Below, piece after piece: positions 53,360 to 64,000 of a stretch of DNA of 64,000 nt. The notes below the pieces were generated by a model, which worked only from the letters and a program-made list of their open reading frames with translations, had not been told where the DNA came from and did no database searches. The translations under genes and the position numbers were made by a program. The number at the start of each line of letters is the position of its first letter. The first letter of the stretch is position 1. Origin of the DNA: Cornus controversa. Taxonomy: Eukaryota; Streptophyta; Magnoliopsida; Cornales; Cornaceae. Where the stretch lies: the NCBI GenBank assembly GCA_026545225.1, contig CM048849.1:30824336-30888335 (forward strand), given 5' to 3'.

Positions 53360-53570
53360 ACTAACCAAATAATGCAGTTTTTTTTAAATTGGTTACCTTT
53401 TAAAATTGGTTACCTTTATAAAAAATCTTTCTCAATTATTGGGTACGTAGGGTGTTCGAAGTATATCCAGCCTACAATGTGCCACACAACTCAAAAATTT
53501 GTCAAACTTTTATATCTTTCATCTCCATTCTATTTTTCAAATTTATAAAAATAAAAAATAAAAAATAAAA
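52150..53570. other. Upstream of the dioxygenase, no gene seen
   Basis: The first 150 bp should contain the dioxygenase leader and promoter; a TATA-like TA tract lies at about 52195-52207, but no specific element can be assigned. The rest is AT-rich with a (TA)n tract at about 53326-53355. Confidence 0.5.
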
Positions 53571-54521
53571 GGGTAAATACCACTTACACTCCCTCAATTT
53601 AGTCAATATTTCAACTAGACCCCCTTTAGTTTCAATAATCCAGACTACACCTCCTGTAACTAATGTCTGTCCAGCAAACTAACAGTTTTGGGTGAATTTA
53701 CAATTTTACCCATCAATACACTTAATTTAATCAATAAAAGCTATTTATGTAAAAAGACATAATTGTCCTCCCTTATATTGAATCAATCTTCTCTTTCTCA
53801 CCGGTCACAGTCTCAATTTCTCTCTCTAACTCTCCCTCATCTTTCTCTCTCTAACTACCATCTCCCACTTTCTCTCTCTAACTCTTCCTCATCTCTGTTT
53901 CACTGCATAACAGCCATGTCGTCCTATTCGGCCACGTCACCCACATCACACCCTCCTCCTTCTCTGACAACCCCACCACACCCTGCGACACCACCACCAC
54001 CTCCTCCAACTCCCCCACCCTCGTCACCCACATCACACCCTCCTCCTTCTCTCACGACCCCACCACACCCATCGACGCCGCCACCACCTCCTCCGACTTC
54101 CCCACCCTCGTCCTATCTCTCCGCCGCCTCGTCTCCTCCGATCGAGCCCCCATCATCGGCTGGTTCTTCGGCCACCGCAAAACCCCCTCCGCCCCTCCAT
54201 GTGCGAGTATATATATATCTATATATATATATAATATAATATAAAATAATTTGTATAATATATAGTAAGGGTATTTTTATAATTATGTATTGATTAATGA
54301 GGTTAAAGATGTCATTTTATAAATGAGAAGGGCAAAAAAGACCATTCATATATTTTTCTGGTGCTGACATCAACAAATTCCGTTTGTTGCTAACGTCACA
54401 CTAATGAAGGGGGCAAATCGATAATTGAACCCAACATTAAAAGGTGTAGTCGAAATTATTAAAACTAGAGGGGATCTAGTCAGGATATTACCTAAACTGA
54501 GGGGGTAAGTGGTATTTACCC
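53571..54521. mobile_element. MULE-like element carrying proline-rich coding sequence
   Basis: Inverted ends gggtaaataccacttac..ccctca are shared over about 95 bp or more, with small indels. The flanks aaaataaaa (53562-53570) and aaaataaat (54522-54530) agree at 8 of 9 positions, a Mutator-size duplication. The centre (about 53790-54200) is GC-rich and codes for a proline/serine-rich peptide, unlike the AT-rich ends. Confidence 0.82.
53916..54239 (+). other. Proline-rich reading frame inside the MULE
   Basis: A continuous frame from the ATG at 53916 (an upstream ATG at 53763 is in the same frame) gives a peptide starting MSSYSATSPTSHPPPS, with runs of TPPHP and PPPPPP, and ending in TA-repeat sequence. 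It contains two in-frame copies of an 87-bp unit (from about 53939 and 54026). Composition resembles the extracellular part of extensin-like or PERK-type proteins. It may be a captured first exon (Pack-MULE) or low-complexity sequence. No kinase or signal peptide follows, and expression is unknown. Confidence 0.4.
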
Positions 54522-54530
54522 AAAATAAAT

Positions 54531-55982
54531 ATTTACCACTCTTTACTGTCTTTTAAAAAGTTCTTTAAACCTTTCATGAAGAACTTAATTTGCAAAGACA
54601 ACAAATTTTCTTTTATTACAATTTATTCAACAAGTTATAATACTTCTGATCAATAAACACTTGTCATTTTTTTTCTTTCTTTAATCTGACAAATAACTCT
54701 CCACAATACTTTTGAAAAAACTTTAACCTATCTATCTTTTTCTTTCAATAACCGGGGTGTTCGGAGTTTTGCCCCAACTAATCATCAGAACACCGTACGT
54801 GCAAAACGCTCATCCACACGAGTTGGATAAAACTCGACTTGTGCAGTGAGCGTGACCCTTAAAAAATTATTGGTACCCTATAAAATTTAAATCTTACACC
54901 TAATTCTTCACGAAGCGCCTCGCTAAGTGACTTTACCTATCTATCTTTCAATTTGAAAAAAAAGAAGGAAATACAACTAGTCTACGGACAAGACCGGCCT
55001 TGATGATTTATTATTTTTATTGTTAATAAAAAATAATCACTCTAGAAGTGCAACACTGTCGGTACATTGCTGCGTATGATTACAGTGACATCTCACTCAT
55101 CTATATTAAGTTCATGCAAGAAGGTTAAGCGCGTTAAATTATTCTTCATCTAGAAACAGATCGTTCGCTTGGAAAGACTAATCAATTCCATCTAAAGATA
55201 GACATCAATCTATTTAACTCAAAACATCATTTTGTCCTCGCCGTAGATTAATCAATTATTTGTTCTACTTTTTGAAACAAAAACAAAATAAAATCATGAA
55301 TAATCAACATTTATATTTTGTGTGAAAAATAGTTGTCTAGACCTTGGTGAGTAAGTACTTCTTTCTTTGATGTGACATAACAATACGTGTACATTTTAAA
55401 ATTAAAAAAAGTGAAAACAAAATATTAAAACAATTAATTTTTCTTCACTTAATTATATTGTGTCATGTTGGTATTGAAAAAGAGATTCGTACATATACTT
55501 TTGTTAGAGTTAGTCAAGCTACTATATATTTTTCTATCTTACAATGTGTATATGCATGTGCGTGTATGGGCGTGTATATATAAACATTAAAAATATTATT
55601 TACTCAAAAATTTATCTCTTAAACAGGTGTAAAGTAGCGTGATGGTTGTCATGTTCACAGGTTACGTGTTTCTTAAGGCATCTATTGTTCAACAACTAGA
55701 GTTAAAAAAACGTGCTTGGATGTGGATTTTTTCAATTAAGCATGTGGGTTTGACTGGTACAAGATTATAGTCTATTATGCGCATGGGACCCTTCAGATTG
55801 AGACAATCTAATTGCTATGGGAAAAGAGAGAGACACACACACACACATATATATATATATAGATATATATGAGTAACTTGCATCCTCCACCTTTACAAGT
55901 CGAGTTACATGTCCTCCATCTAACGACTGATTAGAATGTGAGTTTAGTTGGAAGTATCATCACGACATATATCTAGCTATAC

Positions 55983-56028
<46 letters not shown>

Positions 56029-56559
56029 TCAAAAGAAAGAAAGTTGAATGTAATGAAATCGTCACTAGTGATGAAACATGCTTGAAACAAAAGCTACTAT
56101 TATATGGATGGTTTGAATTGTCCCATCGGAATAACACTACTTTCTCAGCTGTAACACTGGTGAGGCGTATTCACGATGAAAGCACCCTTAAGATAGACTT
56201 GCTGTCAATGAGAATGAACACATCTATAAATGGAACCAGATTTCTATATGTATGATAGACATATATAAAGAGCTTTAAATATATATAAATTGTTATATTA
56301 AAGAACCATGCATGATGTTATCAATTAGCAAAAAGAAAAACTTTAGATCACGTAGATTTATTTATTTACTTTTTTGTTTTGTTTTTTTGTTTTTAAATCT
56401 ATGGGTGATAAGAATAGAATCCTTAACCTCGCTTGCTAAACTCTAATTGCATAAAGATTGTAGAACATTATAATTCAATAAATAGTTTATTTTCATACAA
56501 ATGAGATAATCGACACATTAAATTAAAGGACAAATTATATACTTGAAAATAAGGTGGAT
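54531..56559. other. Intergenic, no gene seen
   Basis: AT-rich. Microsatellites (CA)n(TA)n occur at about 55835-55870 and (TA)n at about 55993-56021. The 90-codon frame at 55983-56255 begins inside the microsatellite and matches no family I know. Confidence 0.5.
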
Positions 56560-56960
56560 TTACGGAAGGCCTCTAGCGACAACAAAATTAGTCGCCAAAA
56601 CTCGAGTTTTTGACGTTGTATGTTTTAAGCGACGAAATAATTTTGTCGCTAATTCGTTGCTATATATATATATAGCAATGAGTTGCAGTTCCCTTTCTAA
56701 ATCTTAGGCTTTTAGCGACAAAATTGTTTCATTGCTTTTATTAAGCTTTAGCGGTGAAGCTAATTGTCACTATGTAGAGCAAAAGACGACTCCATCTATG
56801 AATTAGCGACAATCAACTTTTGACACTAAATACTCTTTGTGATGATCACCTTTCGTCGCTAAGCATATCGGGGACAAAATTGTGTTATATTTGCACCATC
56901 TGGTTTAGTTGCTAAATGTACTTTTAAGAATTAAATCTACTAACATTCAATTAAATTTCT
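56560..56960. repeat. Cluster of 'gtcgcta' motifs, possible CACTA element relic
   Basis: The motif 'agcgac(a/g)aaat' and its complement 'gtcgct' recur on both strands (for example 56575, 56589, 56629, 56656, 56714, 56794, 56856). Such subterminal motif clusters are typical of plant CACTA (En/Spm) ends. No CACTA terminus or transposase was found. Confidence 0.4.
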
Positions 56961-57532
56961 ACCATAAATTCTATTCATTTTAACACCAAAAATCGACACA
57001 AATTTGAATAAAATATCAAATTTCATTACAATATTCAATTTCATTACAAGATTAAACTAACTCTCTCCAATTGTGTAACACAAAATCAAATTAACAATTA
57101 AAAAACAAACTCAGGCATTCATAAAATTCTTCCAAAATCTTGAAATTCTTCAAGTTGTTTTTGGCTTTATGAACTTCGGCCTTGAATATAGCAAGAGCCA
57201 CTCTACTACATCTGCAACAAAAAGCAGGAAAAAACTTTTTTGTAAATGGAACAATAGGGGTCTATGAAAGTCAAACTATATAAAAATAAATAAATTCTAT
57301 GCAACACTTTTTTTACTGGAAAAAAACTATATAAAAAATTTGAATAATATTCTTCTAAGAAATTAAAATGAATTTAAAATCTAGGGATAGAGTTTAAGGA
57401 GATTAGAAACCTAAACTTAAAAATGAGAATTGAAAACTTCTATATATAGTTGGAATAAATTGCATTGAGTGTTATATCTCATCTTCCTTCCAAATGGAAA
57501 GTTAAAAGATTTGAGTCCCAATGAAACAAACG
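56961..57532. other. Intergenic, no gene seen
   Basis: AT-rich, no reading frame or repeat of note. Confidence 0.5.
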
Positions 57533-57893
57533 CGTTTGGTACGCAACAATGACATGGAATGAGTATTCTATTAAAGTAAGAATGGAATGAGAATGAGAAT
57601 GGAATGAAATGGTCATTTCCATTCTATTGGTTGGTTTCAAACATGAAATAATGCAGGAATGGAATGATGATTACATTATTTTTGATAACTAGATTATATT
57701 TTTTAATGTTTATTGAGAATGGAATGACCACTCCATAGGTTGAGTAGTTGAATGAATTTTCATTCTTCTTCATTCCAAAGGAATGACACAAAATGGTCAT
57801 TTCCACTTTAGATTTTTTTTTTTCCAAACAAAGGAATGGATCCAAAAAAGTAATATTGACATTCCATTCCATTCCATTGTTGCATACCAAATA
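57533..57893. mobile_element. MITE with 'tttggtacgcaacaatg' inverted ends
   Basis: Left end tttggtacgcaacaatg and right end cattgttgcataccaaa are inverted repeats. The interior has many 'ggaatgga' and 'cattccattc' blocks on both strands. No clear target duplication; hAT or PIF origin is possible. Confidence 0.65.
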
Positions 57894-58285
57894 TAGCAAT
57901 AGGTGTTTGTGTGATTTTATTTTTCAAAAAATTAATCAATTGTATTGATGTGTAAGGAATATATACCTAGTAAAAAAAATGCATGGAGGGCTTCCTAATT
58001 TTTTTTTGGTAAAAATTTCCTAATATGGTATCTTCTAAAGAGTGATTAAACATTTCTATGGATTTTTAAAAATTTTAGTCTGTGAGATAAAAAATCCAAA
58101 ACAAACCATTCTTAAAATTCTTATCTTACTTCATTTGTAAGATAAGAATTTTTAAAAATTAGATTGTCTTTCTACAACACTCAAAAAATAGAAAATGAAA
58201 CTTTAAAGCTGGTAATTATTAATGGTTGGTTCAATTATGATCGAGAATGAGTCTCACTAAGTTGAAAAAGATTCGTTGAGCTAAG
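57894..58285. other. Intergenic, no gene seen
   Basis: AT-rich sequence with a small inverted repeat ('aattcttatctta' near 58117 and 'taagataagaatt' near 58138). Confidence 0.5.
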
Positions 58286-58492
58286 TGGCTCTCATCTTCC
58301 TCTATACCTTCTAGGTTCTCAACTTGTATATATCACTCTCTAAATTAATTTTGCTTTCAATCACATGTCAAATTAATTGGCTCTCATCTTCCTCTACCTT
58401 CCAGGTTCTCAACTTGTACATATCACCCTCTAAATTAATTTTGCTTTCAATCACATGTCAAATTAATTGGCTCTCATCTTCCTCTACTTTGT
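58286..58492. repeat. 90-bp tandem repeat, two full units and a part
   Basis: The unit 'ttctcaacttgta.atatcac.ctctaaattaattttgctttc...' starts at 58316 and 58406. The block 'ggctctcatcttcctcta' occurs three times (about 58287, 58379 and 58469). Recent local duplication. Confidence 0.88.
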
Positions 58493-59015
58493 TGACATCT
58501 TTGTATGAGATGTCTTAAAAACTGGCCGTCCTTATATTATATCACATGACAAATCCTGTAGATTGTTGATAAGTTTTATATATATATGTGTGTGTATGTA
58601 TCTGAACTTGACTGATAAAAGCAATTAGTGGAGCTGGACTTGTTAAACAAGTGAACAACATATTCAAATGGACTAACTATAATTCATCTTGACTTGTCCG
58701 TGAACATAACGGACCTACCCAATCTACATGTCTTACGAGGTGACAGCATTCGATTTTGGTTTTGAAAATTTTGTTATTTCTTAATCTTTTCATTTTTGTC
58801 CAGCTCTTTAAACATGTATTACAATTAAAGACCTCTCAATGGTGAATCGATCATTCGATATCCTTTGACTTAAGAGACGACGAAATGGAAGAAAAGTAAT
58901 GAAACCTTGGATGGCTACTGAATAACCTCCTTTGACTTTCTTTCTCAATAATAATATGTTATTCAATATACATCTCATCCACATAAAATGTTAAGATAAA
59001 GACGAAATAATTAAA

Positions 59016-59064
<49 letters not shown>

Positions 59065-59077
59065 TCTAACCTTTTAT
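58493..59077. other. Intergenic with long TA microsatellite
   Basis: Contains (TA)n at about 59021-59060. No gene seen. Confidence 0.55.
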
Positions 59078-62000
59078 GTTATTTTTTTTTTCTTTTTTTC
59101 CAAAATTTCAAACAATTGTATAAGAGAGTAAAGATTTACAAAGTCAGATTAGGAAAGGCTTTAGGGAGACCAGGCCCAAAGCAAATCAAAAGCATAGGTC
59201 GGTTGAGGCTCAATAATTGAGGCCAAACGAACTAATACAAAACATGGCTCAAATAAAAAGCATGAGCAAACAAGCATTAAAGCTACAGAGAGCTTTACCA
59301 GCTGAGCTGATAACTTCTTTAGATCCGGTGATCACATGAGGAATGCAACTGCACCTAACTTTGTGCAACTAAGGTAGAGGGGTCAGGCGGTTTAGGAGGA
59401 GGACGGATGACAGAGGAAGGGAGATTCCAACTTAATTGAATTCTTCTAGATGATGCATTATCCTTCATTGAAGAGGTGATCAATCTTCCTTTGATTAAGG
59501 ACCATGTTCTGTGAGGATCGACCTTTGTCGAAGTTTCGCCGATTTCTTTCTTCCCATATGTGATAAACAGATGCAGAGAAACATAACTTGTGGACTGAAT
59601 TAATGTAGCTCTTTATTAACAAATGATGCGACATCCATGACAGCAAGCCATGCTAGTTGAGGGGGGCAATGTGAAACCCGCATTGTGTTTGAATAAATGT
59701 CCAGATGGGTTGCACAAATGAGCACTCGAAGAAGAGGTGAGAGAATGATTCAGCGTTTGAGAGGCAGAGGCAGCATAAGTTAGGAATGTGTTTATAGGCC
59801 ATTACTTTGCTGTCAAAGGTTGAGAGTCTCTTTAGGATTGCTAACCATAGAATGCATTTATGTTTTGGGATTGAAACTGCATTCCAGACCACATAACTCC
59901 AAGTAACAGTTGGAAAGGGAGTGGAAATGGAAAGGATGGTGTGTTTAAGTGAAAAATTTCTTGATAGAGAGGGGGATCAAGTAATGGAATCTATGGATAA
60001 GGGGATGGGAGAGGCAGATAGGTGCAGGTTAGGGAAGAGAATAGAGGTGGAGACTGGAAAATTCTAGCAGTTGTTAACAATGAAGTTACTCAATTTTGTA
60101 GAGGTGTGAATGCCAGTGTAGAGAAAGGATTCATGGCTAATTTTTGGAGCTAGAGGACCATCAAATGGCCAACTGTCATGCTAGAAAAAGAGAGAATTAT
60201 CATTGCCTGTAGTGATTTTGATTATAGGCCTAACAAGGCCTCTAAGTTGGAGTTGAGTACGCCAATTCCAAGAGTATTTCTAGGGGATTTTAATACTCCA
60301 AATACTTCTATTTCTTAGTAGATGAACCTATATCCATTCCACCTAAATGTTGTGAGGGTTACCATTGATAAGTTGTCAAACCTTTTTCATTGTATTGGCC
60401 TTGTTGAGAGTTTTAAGGTGTGGAAACCCTAAGCCCCCAACCTCTTTAGGCCTACAAACCTATAACCAGACCACCTTAGCTCCATGGAGTCTTAAGTCAT
60501 CCCCATTCCATAAAAAATATCTTAGCAGCCTATTGATTTGGATCAAAACTACTTTTGGAAGAATGAAAATGGAGGACCAATACTGTTGGATACTAACAAG
60601 AATAGCCTTAATGAGTTGCATCCTTCCAGTATACGAAAGTAGCTTAGTAGACCAATGCTTAATTCTTCTTGTTATGTTGTCCACAAGAGGCTTACAATCC
60701 ATTGCTTTTAGCCTGGATGAGATCAGTGGAACTCCAAGATGTCTAATTGGAAGTGTTCCTTTTTGGAATCCCAAATCATTTAGAATGGATGCATCAATTG
60801 AAGGATGGATTCCATAACTGAAAAAAGAGCTTTTTTGAATGATTTAAAGAAAGGCCAGAAAATTGTTGAAAGGTTGAGAGTGCTTTTTTCAGTGTAAGGA
60901 CAGAGTTTAGATCACCATGAGCAAATAATAAAAGATCATCAGCAAACATAATATGTGAGATGGACATTTTCTTACATCTAACATGGAATTTGAAAAGTGG
61001 GTTGTTAGAGGTAAAAAATTTAGCAATGGAGGAGAAAACTTCCATGACAAGAACAAAAAGGAAGGGGGAGAGGGGGTCACCTTGCCTGAGGCCTTTCATA
61101 CCTTTAGAAAAACCTTGTAATTCTCCATTAAGGGATATGCCAAAGTAGGGAGTGGTTATGCATTATTTGATCCAAGACATAAAGATAGAAGGGAATCCAA
61201 AGAAAAAAAGACAGTCAAGCAAAAAGTCTCATCCCATAGAATCAAAAGCTTTTTTAAGGTCAATTTTCAGAGCACATTTAGGAGGTGAAGAGGATAGATG
61301 ATACCCACAAAAAATCTCTTGAGCTAAGAGTATAGAATCAAAAATTTATCTTCTAGGGATAAATGCAGATTGGCTGAAGTCAGTGAGGAAAGGGAGAGTT
61401 GGTTTAAGTTTTCCAACAAGGAGTTTGCAATACATTTATACACTGTATTGTAGCAAGAGATGGGTCTGAAGTCACTAAGAGTGGAAGGGTTGGGAACTTT
61501 GGGGACAAGTGCAATGTAAGTGGAATTAAGCTCTTTGAGGAGTTTGCCATTAATGAAAAATTCGCTAATGGCCTTGATAACATCATGGCCAACAAGTCCC
61601 CAAACTTTATAAAAGAAGTGTGCATTGTACCCATCAATACCTGGAGATTTATCGTGATGCAGAGACTTGAAGCATTGTAAGATTTCACTGTCTGTTGGGA
61701 TAGCAGTGAGTTATTGGAGGAGATTAAAAGGGACTTGCTTTATAATGCAGGCCCGCAGAGCTTCTTTGCCAAGGTAGGAAGGGGGGTTATCACTAAGAAG
61801 GGACTTGAAGAAGGTCAAAACCTCTACTTTGATGGCTGACTGGTCTTCAATCAGGATGCCTGAGGAGGAATGAATTGAAGTGATCTTGTTCCTATTCAGT
61901 CTAGAGGCCATAACTTTGAAGAAAAAGGAGTTGTTGGAGTCCCCAACCTGAAGCCAATGAATTCTGGACTTCTGCTTAAGGGAACATTCTTCTTCTAGCA

Positions 62001-63127
62001 TCAACTTGATGTAAACTTGTAAAAGGGATGATTCTTGCAATATCAAATTATGATCAGCAGGATTGTTATTCAGTTCAAGTTGGCAGATGGAAAGTTTTTC
62101 TTTGGCCTCAAGAAGTTTTAGTGAGATGTTGGTGAAGCTAGATTTGGCGATTTAATTGCTTGAGAGGAATCTTGAGGAGTTTAAGTTTCTGCACAACTTG
62201 AAACATTGTACTACCTCTAATGAAAGTTCTCCAAGTCTTATTAATAGTTGGAAGAAAGAGGTCACTGGTAGCCCAAACATTAAAGAATTTGAAGGGAATA
62301 AGTTTCTTTGGAGTGGGGGATCCAAGGCTAACTAGAATGAGGCTATGGTCAGAGGACAGTTGAGGGAGGAAAAGGCAATCAGAAAGAGGATATGTTTGGT
62401 TCCTAACAGGATTAATGAGGCCCATATCAAGCTTCCTAGCTATGTTAGCAATGTCAACACTTTTGTTATTCCAAGTAAATTGAATTCCCTGGTACCCGAG
62501 ATCATCAAGGTCAGATGAATGGAGGCATTCTTTGAAATCAGAAAAAAGCAGAAGCCCATTTGGTGGATCCACCATGCTTCTCATTCAACTTAGTGATGGA
62601 GTTAAAATCACCTAGAGGTAACCAAGGAGTAGAAGAGAAAATGGAGGAATGAGAAGCAATATTGTGACATAGAATTTTCCTTTTAACAGTAGAGTTAGAG
62701 CCATAGATGAAAGATGCAAAAAATGGTGTTACAGTGTAAGAGGGTAATTGAGCAGTGAATAGCCTGCCTGGAGGATTGAATGAGTGAAATGGTTGCAATC
62801 CCAGGTCCCAAAAAATCTAGATTATTCCTAATGGTGAATGATCATAGTTGTGGAGAAGAGACCAGTCTCTTACCAAGAACTTGTGGATTTTGTCAAGATT
62901 CCCTTGGCTTACTCTTGTTTCCAGTAAAGCCATAATGCCAATCTTTTGTTCAACAATTAGATTCTTGATTTCTAATTGCTTAGAGGTGTTATTCAACCCT
63001 CTAATATTCTAAGCAGCCACTTTAATCATTAAAGGAAAGGTTTGAGGATGCCTTTCAACTGCATTATCTCTTTGTGGGAGTTGGAATGCATCTTTTTGAG
63101 GTTTTTCTCAATGACTTTGTGGAGAGG
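59078..63127 (-). mobile_element. L1-type LINE on the minus strand
   Basis: The 3' end is marked by a poly(A) on the minus strand (59082-59099 read as T on the plus strand). ORF2 spans about 63030-59458. At the 5' side the sequence stops at 63127 where an LTR begins, so ORF1 is cut off or displaced beyond the window. Many stops and shifts show it is inactive. Confidence 0.8.
59458..63030 (-). pseudogene. LINE ORF2 (endonuclease, RT, zinc-binding domain)
   Basis: In minus-strand order: the endonuclease start near 63025 ('IKVAA', a stop where W is usual, then 'NIRGLNN') and 'IMALLETRVSQGNL'; 'PWLPLGDFNSI' (about 62620); 'SSDHSLILVSL' (about 62350); the RT entry ('GIDGYNAHFF'-like) near 61640; 'KGLRQGDPLSPFLF' (61096-61050) and the catalytic FADDLLLFAHG (about 60940-60900); 'LPIRHLGVPL' and 'LSYTGRMQLIKAIL' (60774-60460); and the zinc-binding domain (59892-59458: 'HKCILWLAILKRLSTFD', 'CCLCLSNAESFSHLFFEC'). 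At least five frame breaks are visible. The key RT motif FADD is intact but the frame is not. Confidence 0.85.
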
Positions 63128-64000
63128 TGTAATACCCCGTAATTTTGGAGGTCCTTTAATTTTAATTTAAATGCTTTATTTCTTTTATTAGTTAAATTGA
63201 ATTGCTTTAATGGTTGGTTTAAATTCTTTGAGTGCTTTAAATATTGTGATATAGTTTACTTTATTTTCATTTTTTTTATTTCATTTGGACTGGGTCTTGG
63301 TATTTTTCTTTATTTTTAATTTTGGATTGAGTTAGGGAGGAACCTGGGTTGAGTTGGGCTGGAATGGTTGGGCTAGGTGTAATTATTTTTGATGGGCTAG
63401 GGTTTATTTTATTAATTTTTCCTTTTAATTTTATTTAGTCTTAATTTTGTTTTCTGAAAAAAAATTATAAAAGAAAAGAAAAGAGGGGATTAGGATTTCT
63501 GCCGTTAGCTTACACACAGAATCTTAGACTATAGATGAAAGAGAAGATGGAGAGAAGGAGCAATCGTGTGGACGAGTTTTGAATCATCGAAGAGACAAGT
63601 TCGACTCTTCTCTTCCCCTTTGAATCTGTATACATAGACTAAATCCTATAATGTGCAAATTGTTTGTTACATTTTTTTAAATCATTCATTTTGGTATAAA
63701 ATTAATTTTTATAAATCTGATTTTTTGTAGATTATGATGTTTGTGAATTTAAATTGGCAATTGAGAATTGGTGTTGATTTTTATTTACACACATATAGAT
63801 ATATGCATACATGTATATAATGAATATAATGATATGTTAAGTTTAAATTCGTGGACATTTATTGTAGCAATTTGTGGTTTGTTGAGTGGTTCTTGCTGGA
63901 TTAAATTTACCCTTGAACATTTGGGAATGGATCATTGAGGAATTTAAATTTAATTTTTTTAAAAAATTTGTTGAAGAACCCTAGAAGTTGTGATTTGGGG
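63128..64000 (+). mobile_element. Start of an LTR running off the window
   Basis: Begins TGTAATACCCCGTAATTTTGG, a start typical of plant Ty3/gypsy LTRs, exactly where LINE homology stops. A TATA-like 'ttataaaag' lies at about 63465, followed by a plausible transcribed leader. The end is outside the window, so the second LTR, the coding region and the target duplication (expected agagg, from 63123-63127) cannot be checked. Confidence 0.45.

Noticed and set aside
60365-60817. 150-codon plus-strand frame
   Set aside because: It is the antisense shadow of LINE ORF2, which has clear RT motifs on the minus strand.

Overview
The window is AT-rich nuclear DNA from a flowering plant, most likely a woody eudicot. 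Evidence for this is the plant gene families present (a PR-10/Bet v 1 protein, a G-type lectin receptor kinase, an SRG1-type 2-oxoglutarate dioxygenase, GTE bromodomain-factor relics), GT-AG introns, and plant transposon classes (Ty3/gypsy, TRIM, L1-type LINEs, Stowaway and Tourist MITEs, hAT, MULEs). The species cannot be named from the sequence alone. No prokaryotic operon, rRNA, tRNA or CRISPR array was seen.

Only three host genes look intact, all on the minus strand: an intronless PR-10 gene (18606-19088), a 7-exon G-type lectin S-receptor-like kinase (32630-36620, 814 residues when joined) and a 4-exon 2-oxoglutarate/Fe(II) dioxygenase (49513-52149, 362 residues). They do not form an operon or an obvious pathway. 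The PR-10 and receptor-kinase families are both linked to stress and defence, but nothing here ties the two genes together.

Layout. 1-1412: short duplicated repeats and a Tourist-like element. 1715-7666: the 5' half of a Ty3/gypsy element on the minus strand (LTR, gag, protease, start of RT), with a TRIM inserted in gag. 9777-18500: a direct tandem duplication of about 4 kb; each copy carries a decayed GTE12-like (BET family) pseudogene from which the bromodomain exons are missing, plus a LINE fragment. 18606-19220: PR-10 and its promoter. 20978-27265: a 656-bp foldback, a TRIM with a perfect target duplication, and a decayed L1-type LINE. 27336-28954: two foldback elements. 29911-31565: a truncated LINE. 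32630-36983: the receptor kinase, with head-to-head TRIM LTR pieces in intron 2 and an 85-bp-arm foldback just upstream. 38501-38925: a duplicated fragment of that kinase. 39192-41201: a Tourist-like element holding a hAT-like element that itself holds a second copy of its own family. 43018-46938: several MITEs and a MULE with a perfect 9-bp target duplication. 48235-49186: the 3' end of a gypsy element of the same family as the one at 1715-7666. 49513-52149: the dioxygenase. 53571-54521: a second MULE-like element carrying a proline-rich reading frame. 59078-63127: a LINE on the minus strand. 63128 to the end: the start of a further LTR.

The main story is therefore transposon nesting and gene decay around three intact genes. 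No convincing new biological system was found. The best leads are the paired bromodomain-less GTE relics, the MULE carrying proline-rich coding sequence, the foldback next to the receptor-kinase start, and a possible inversion that split a gypsy element.
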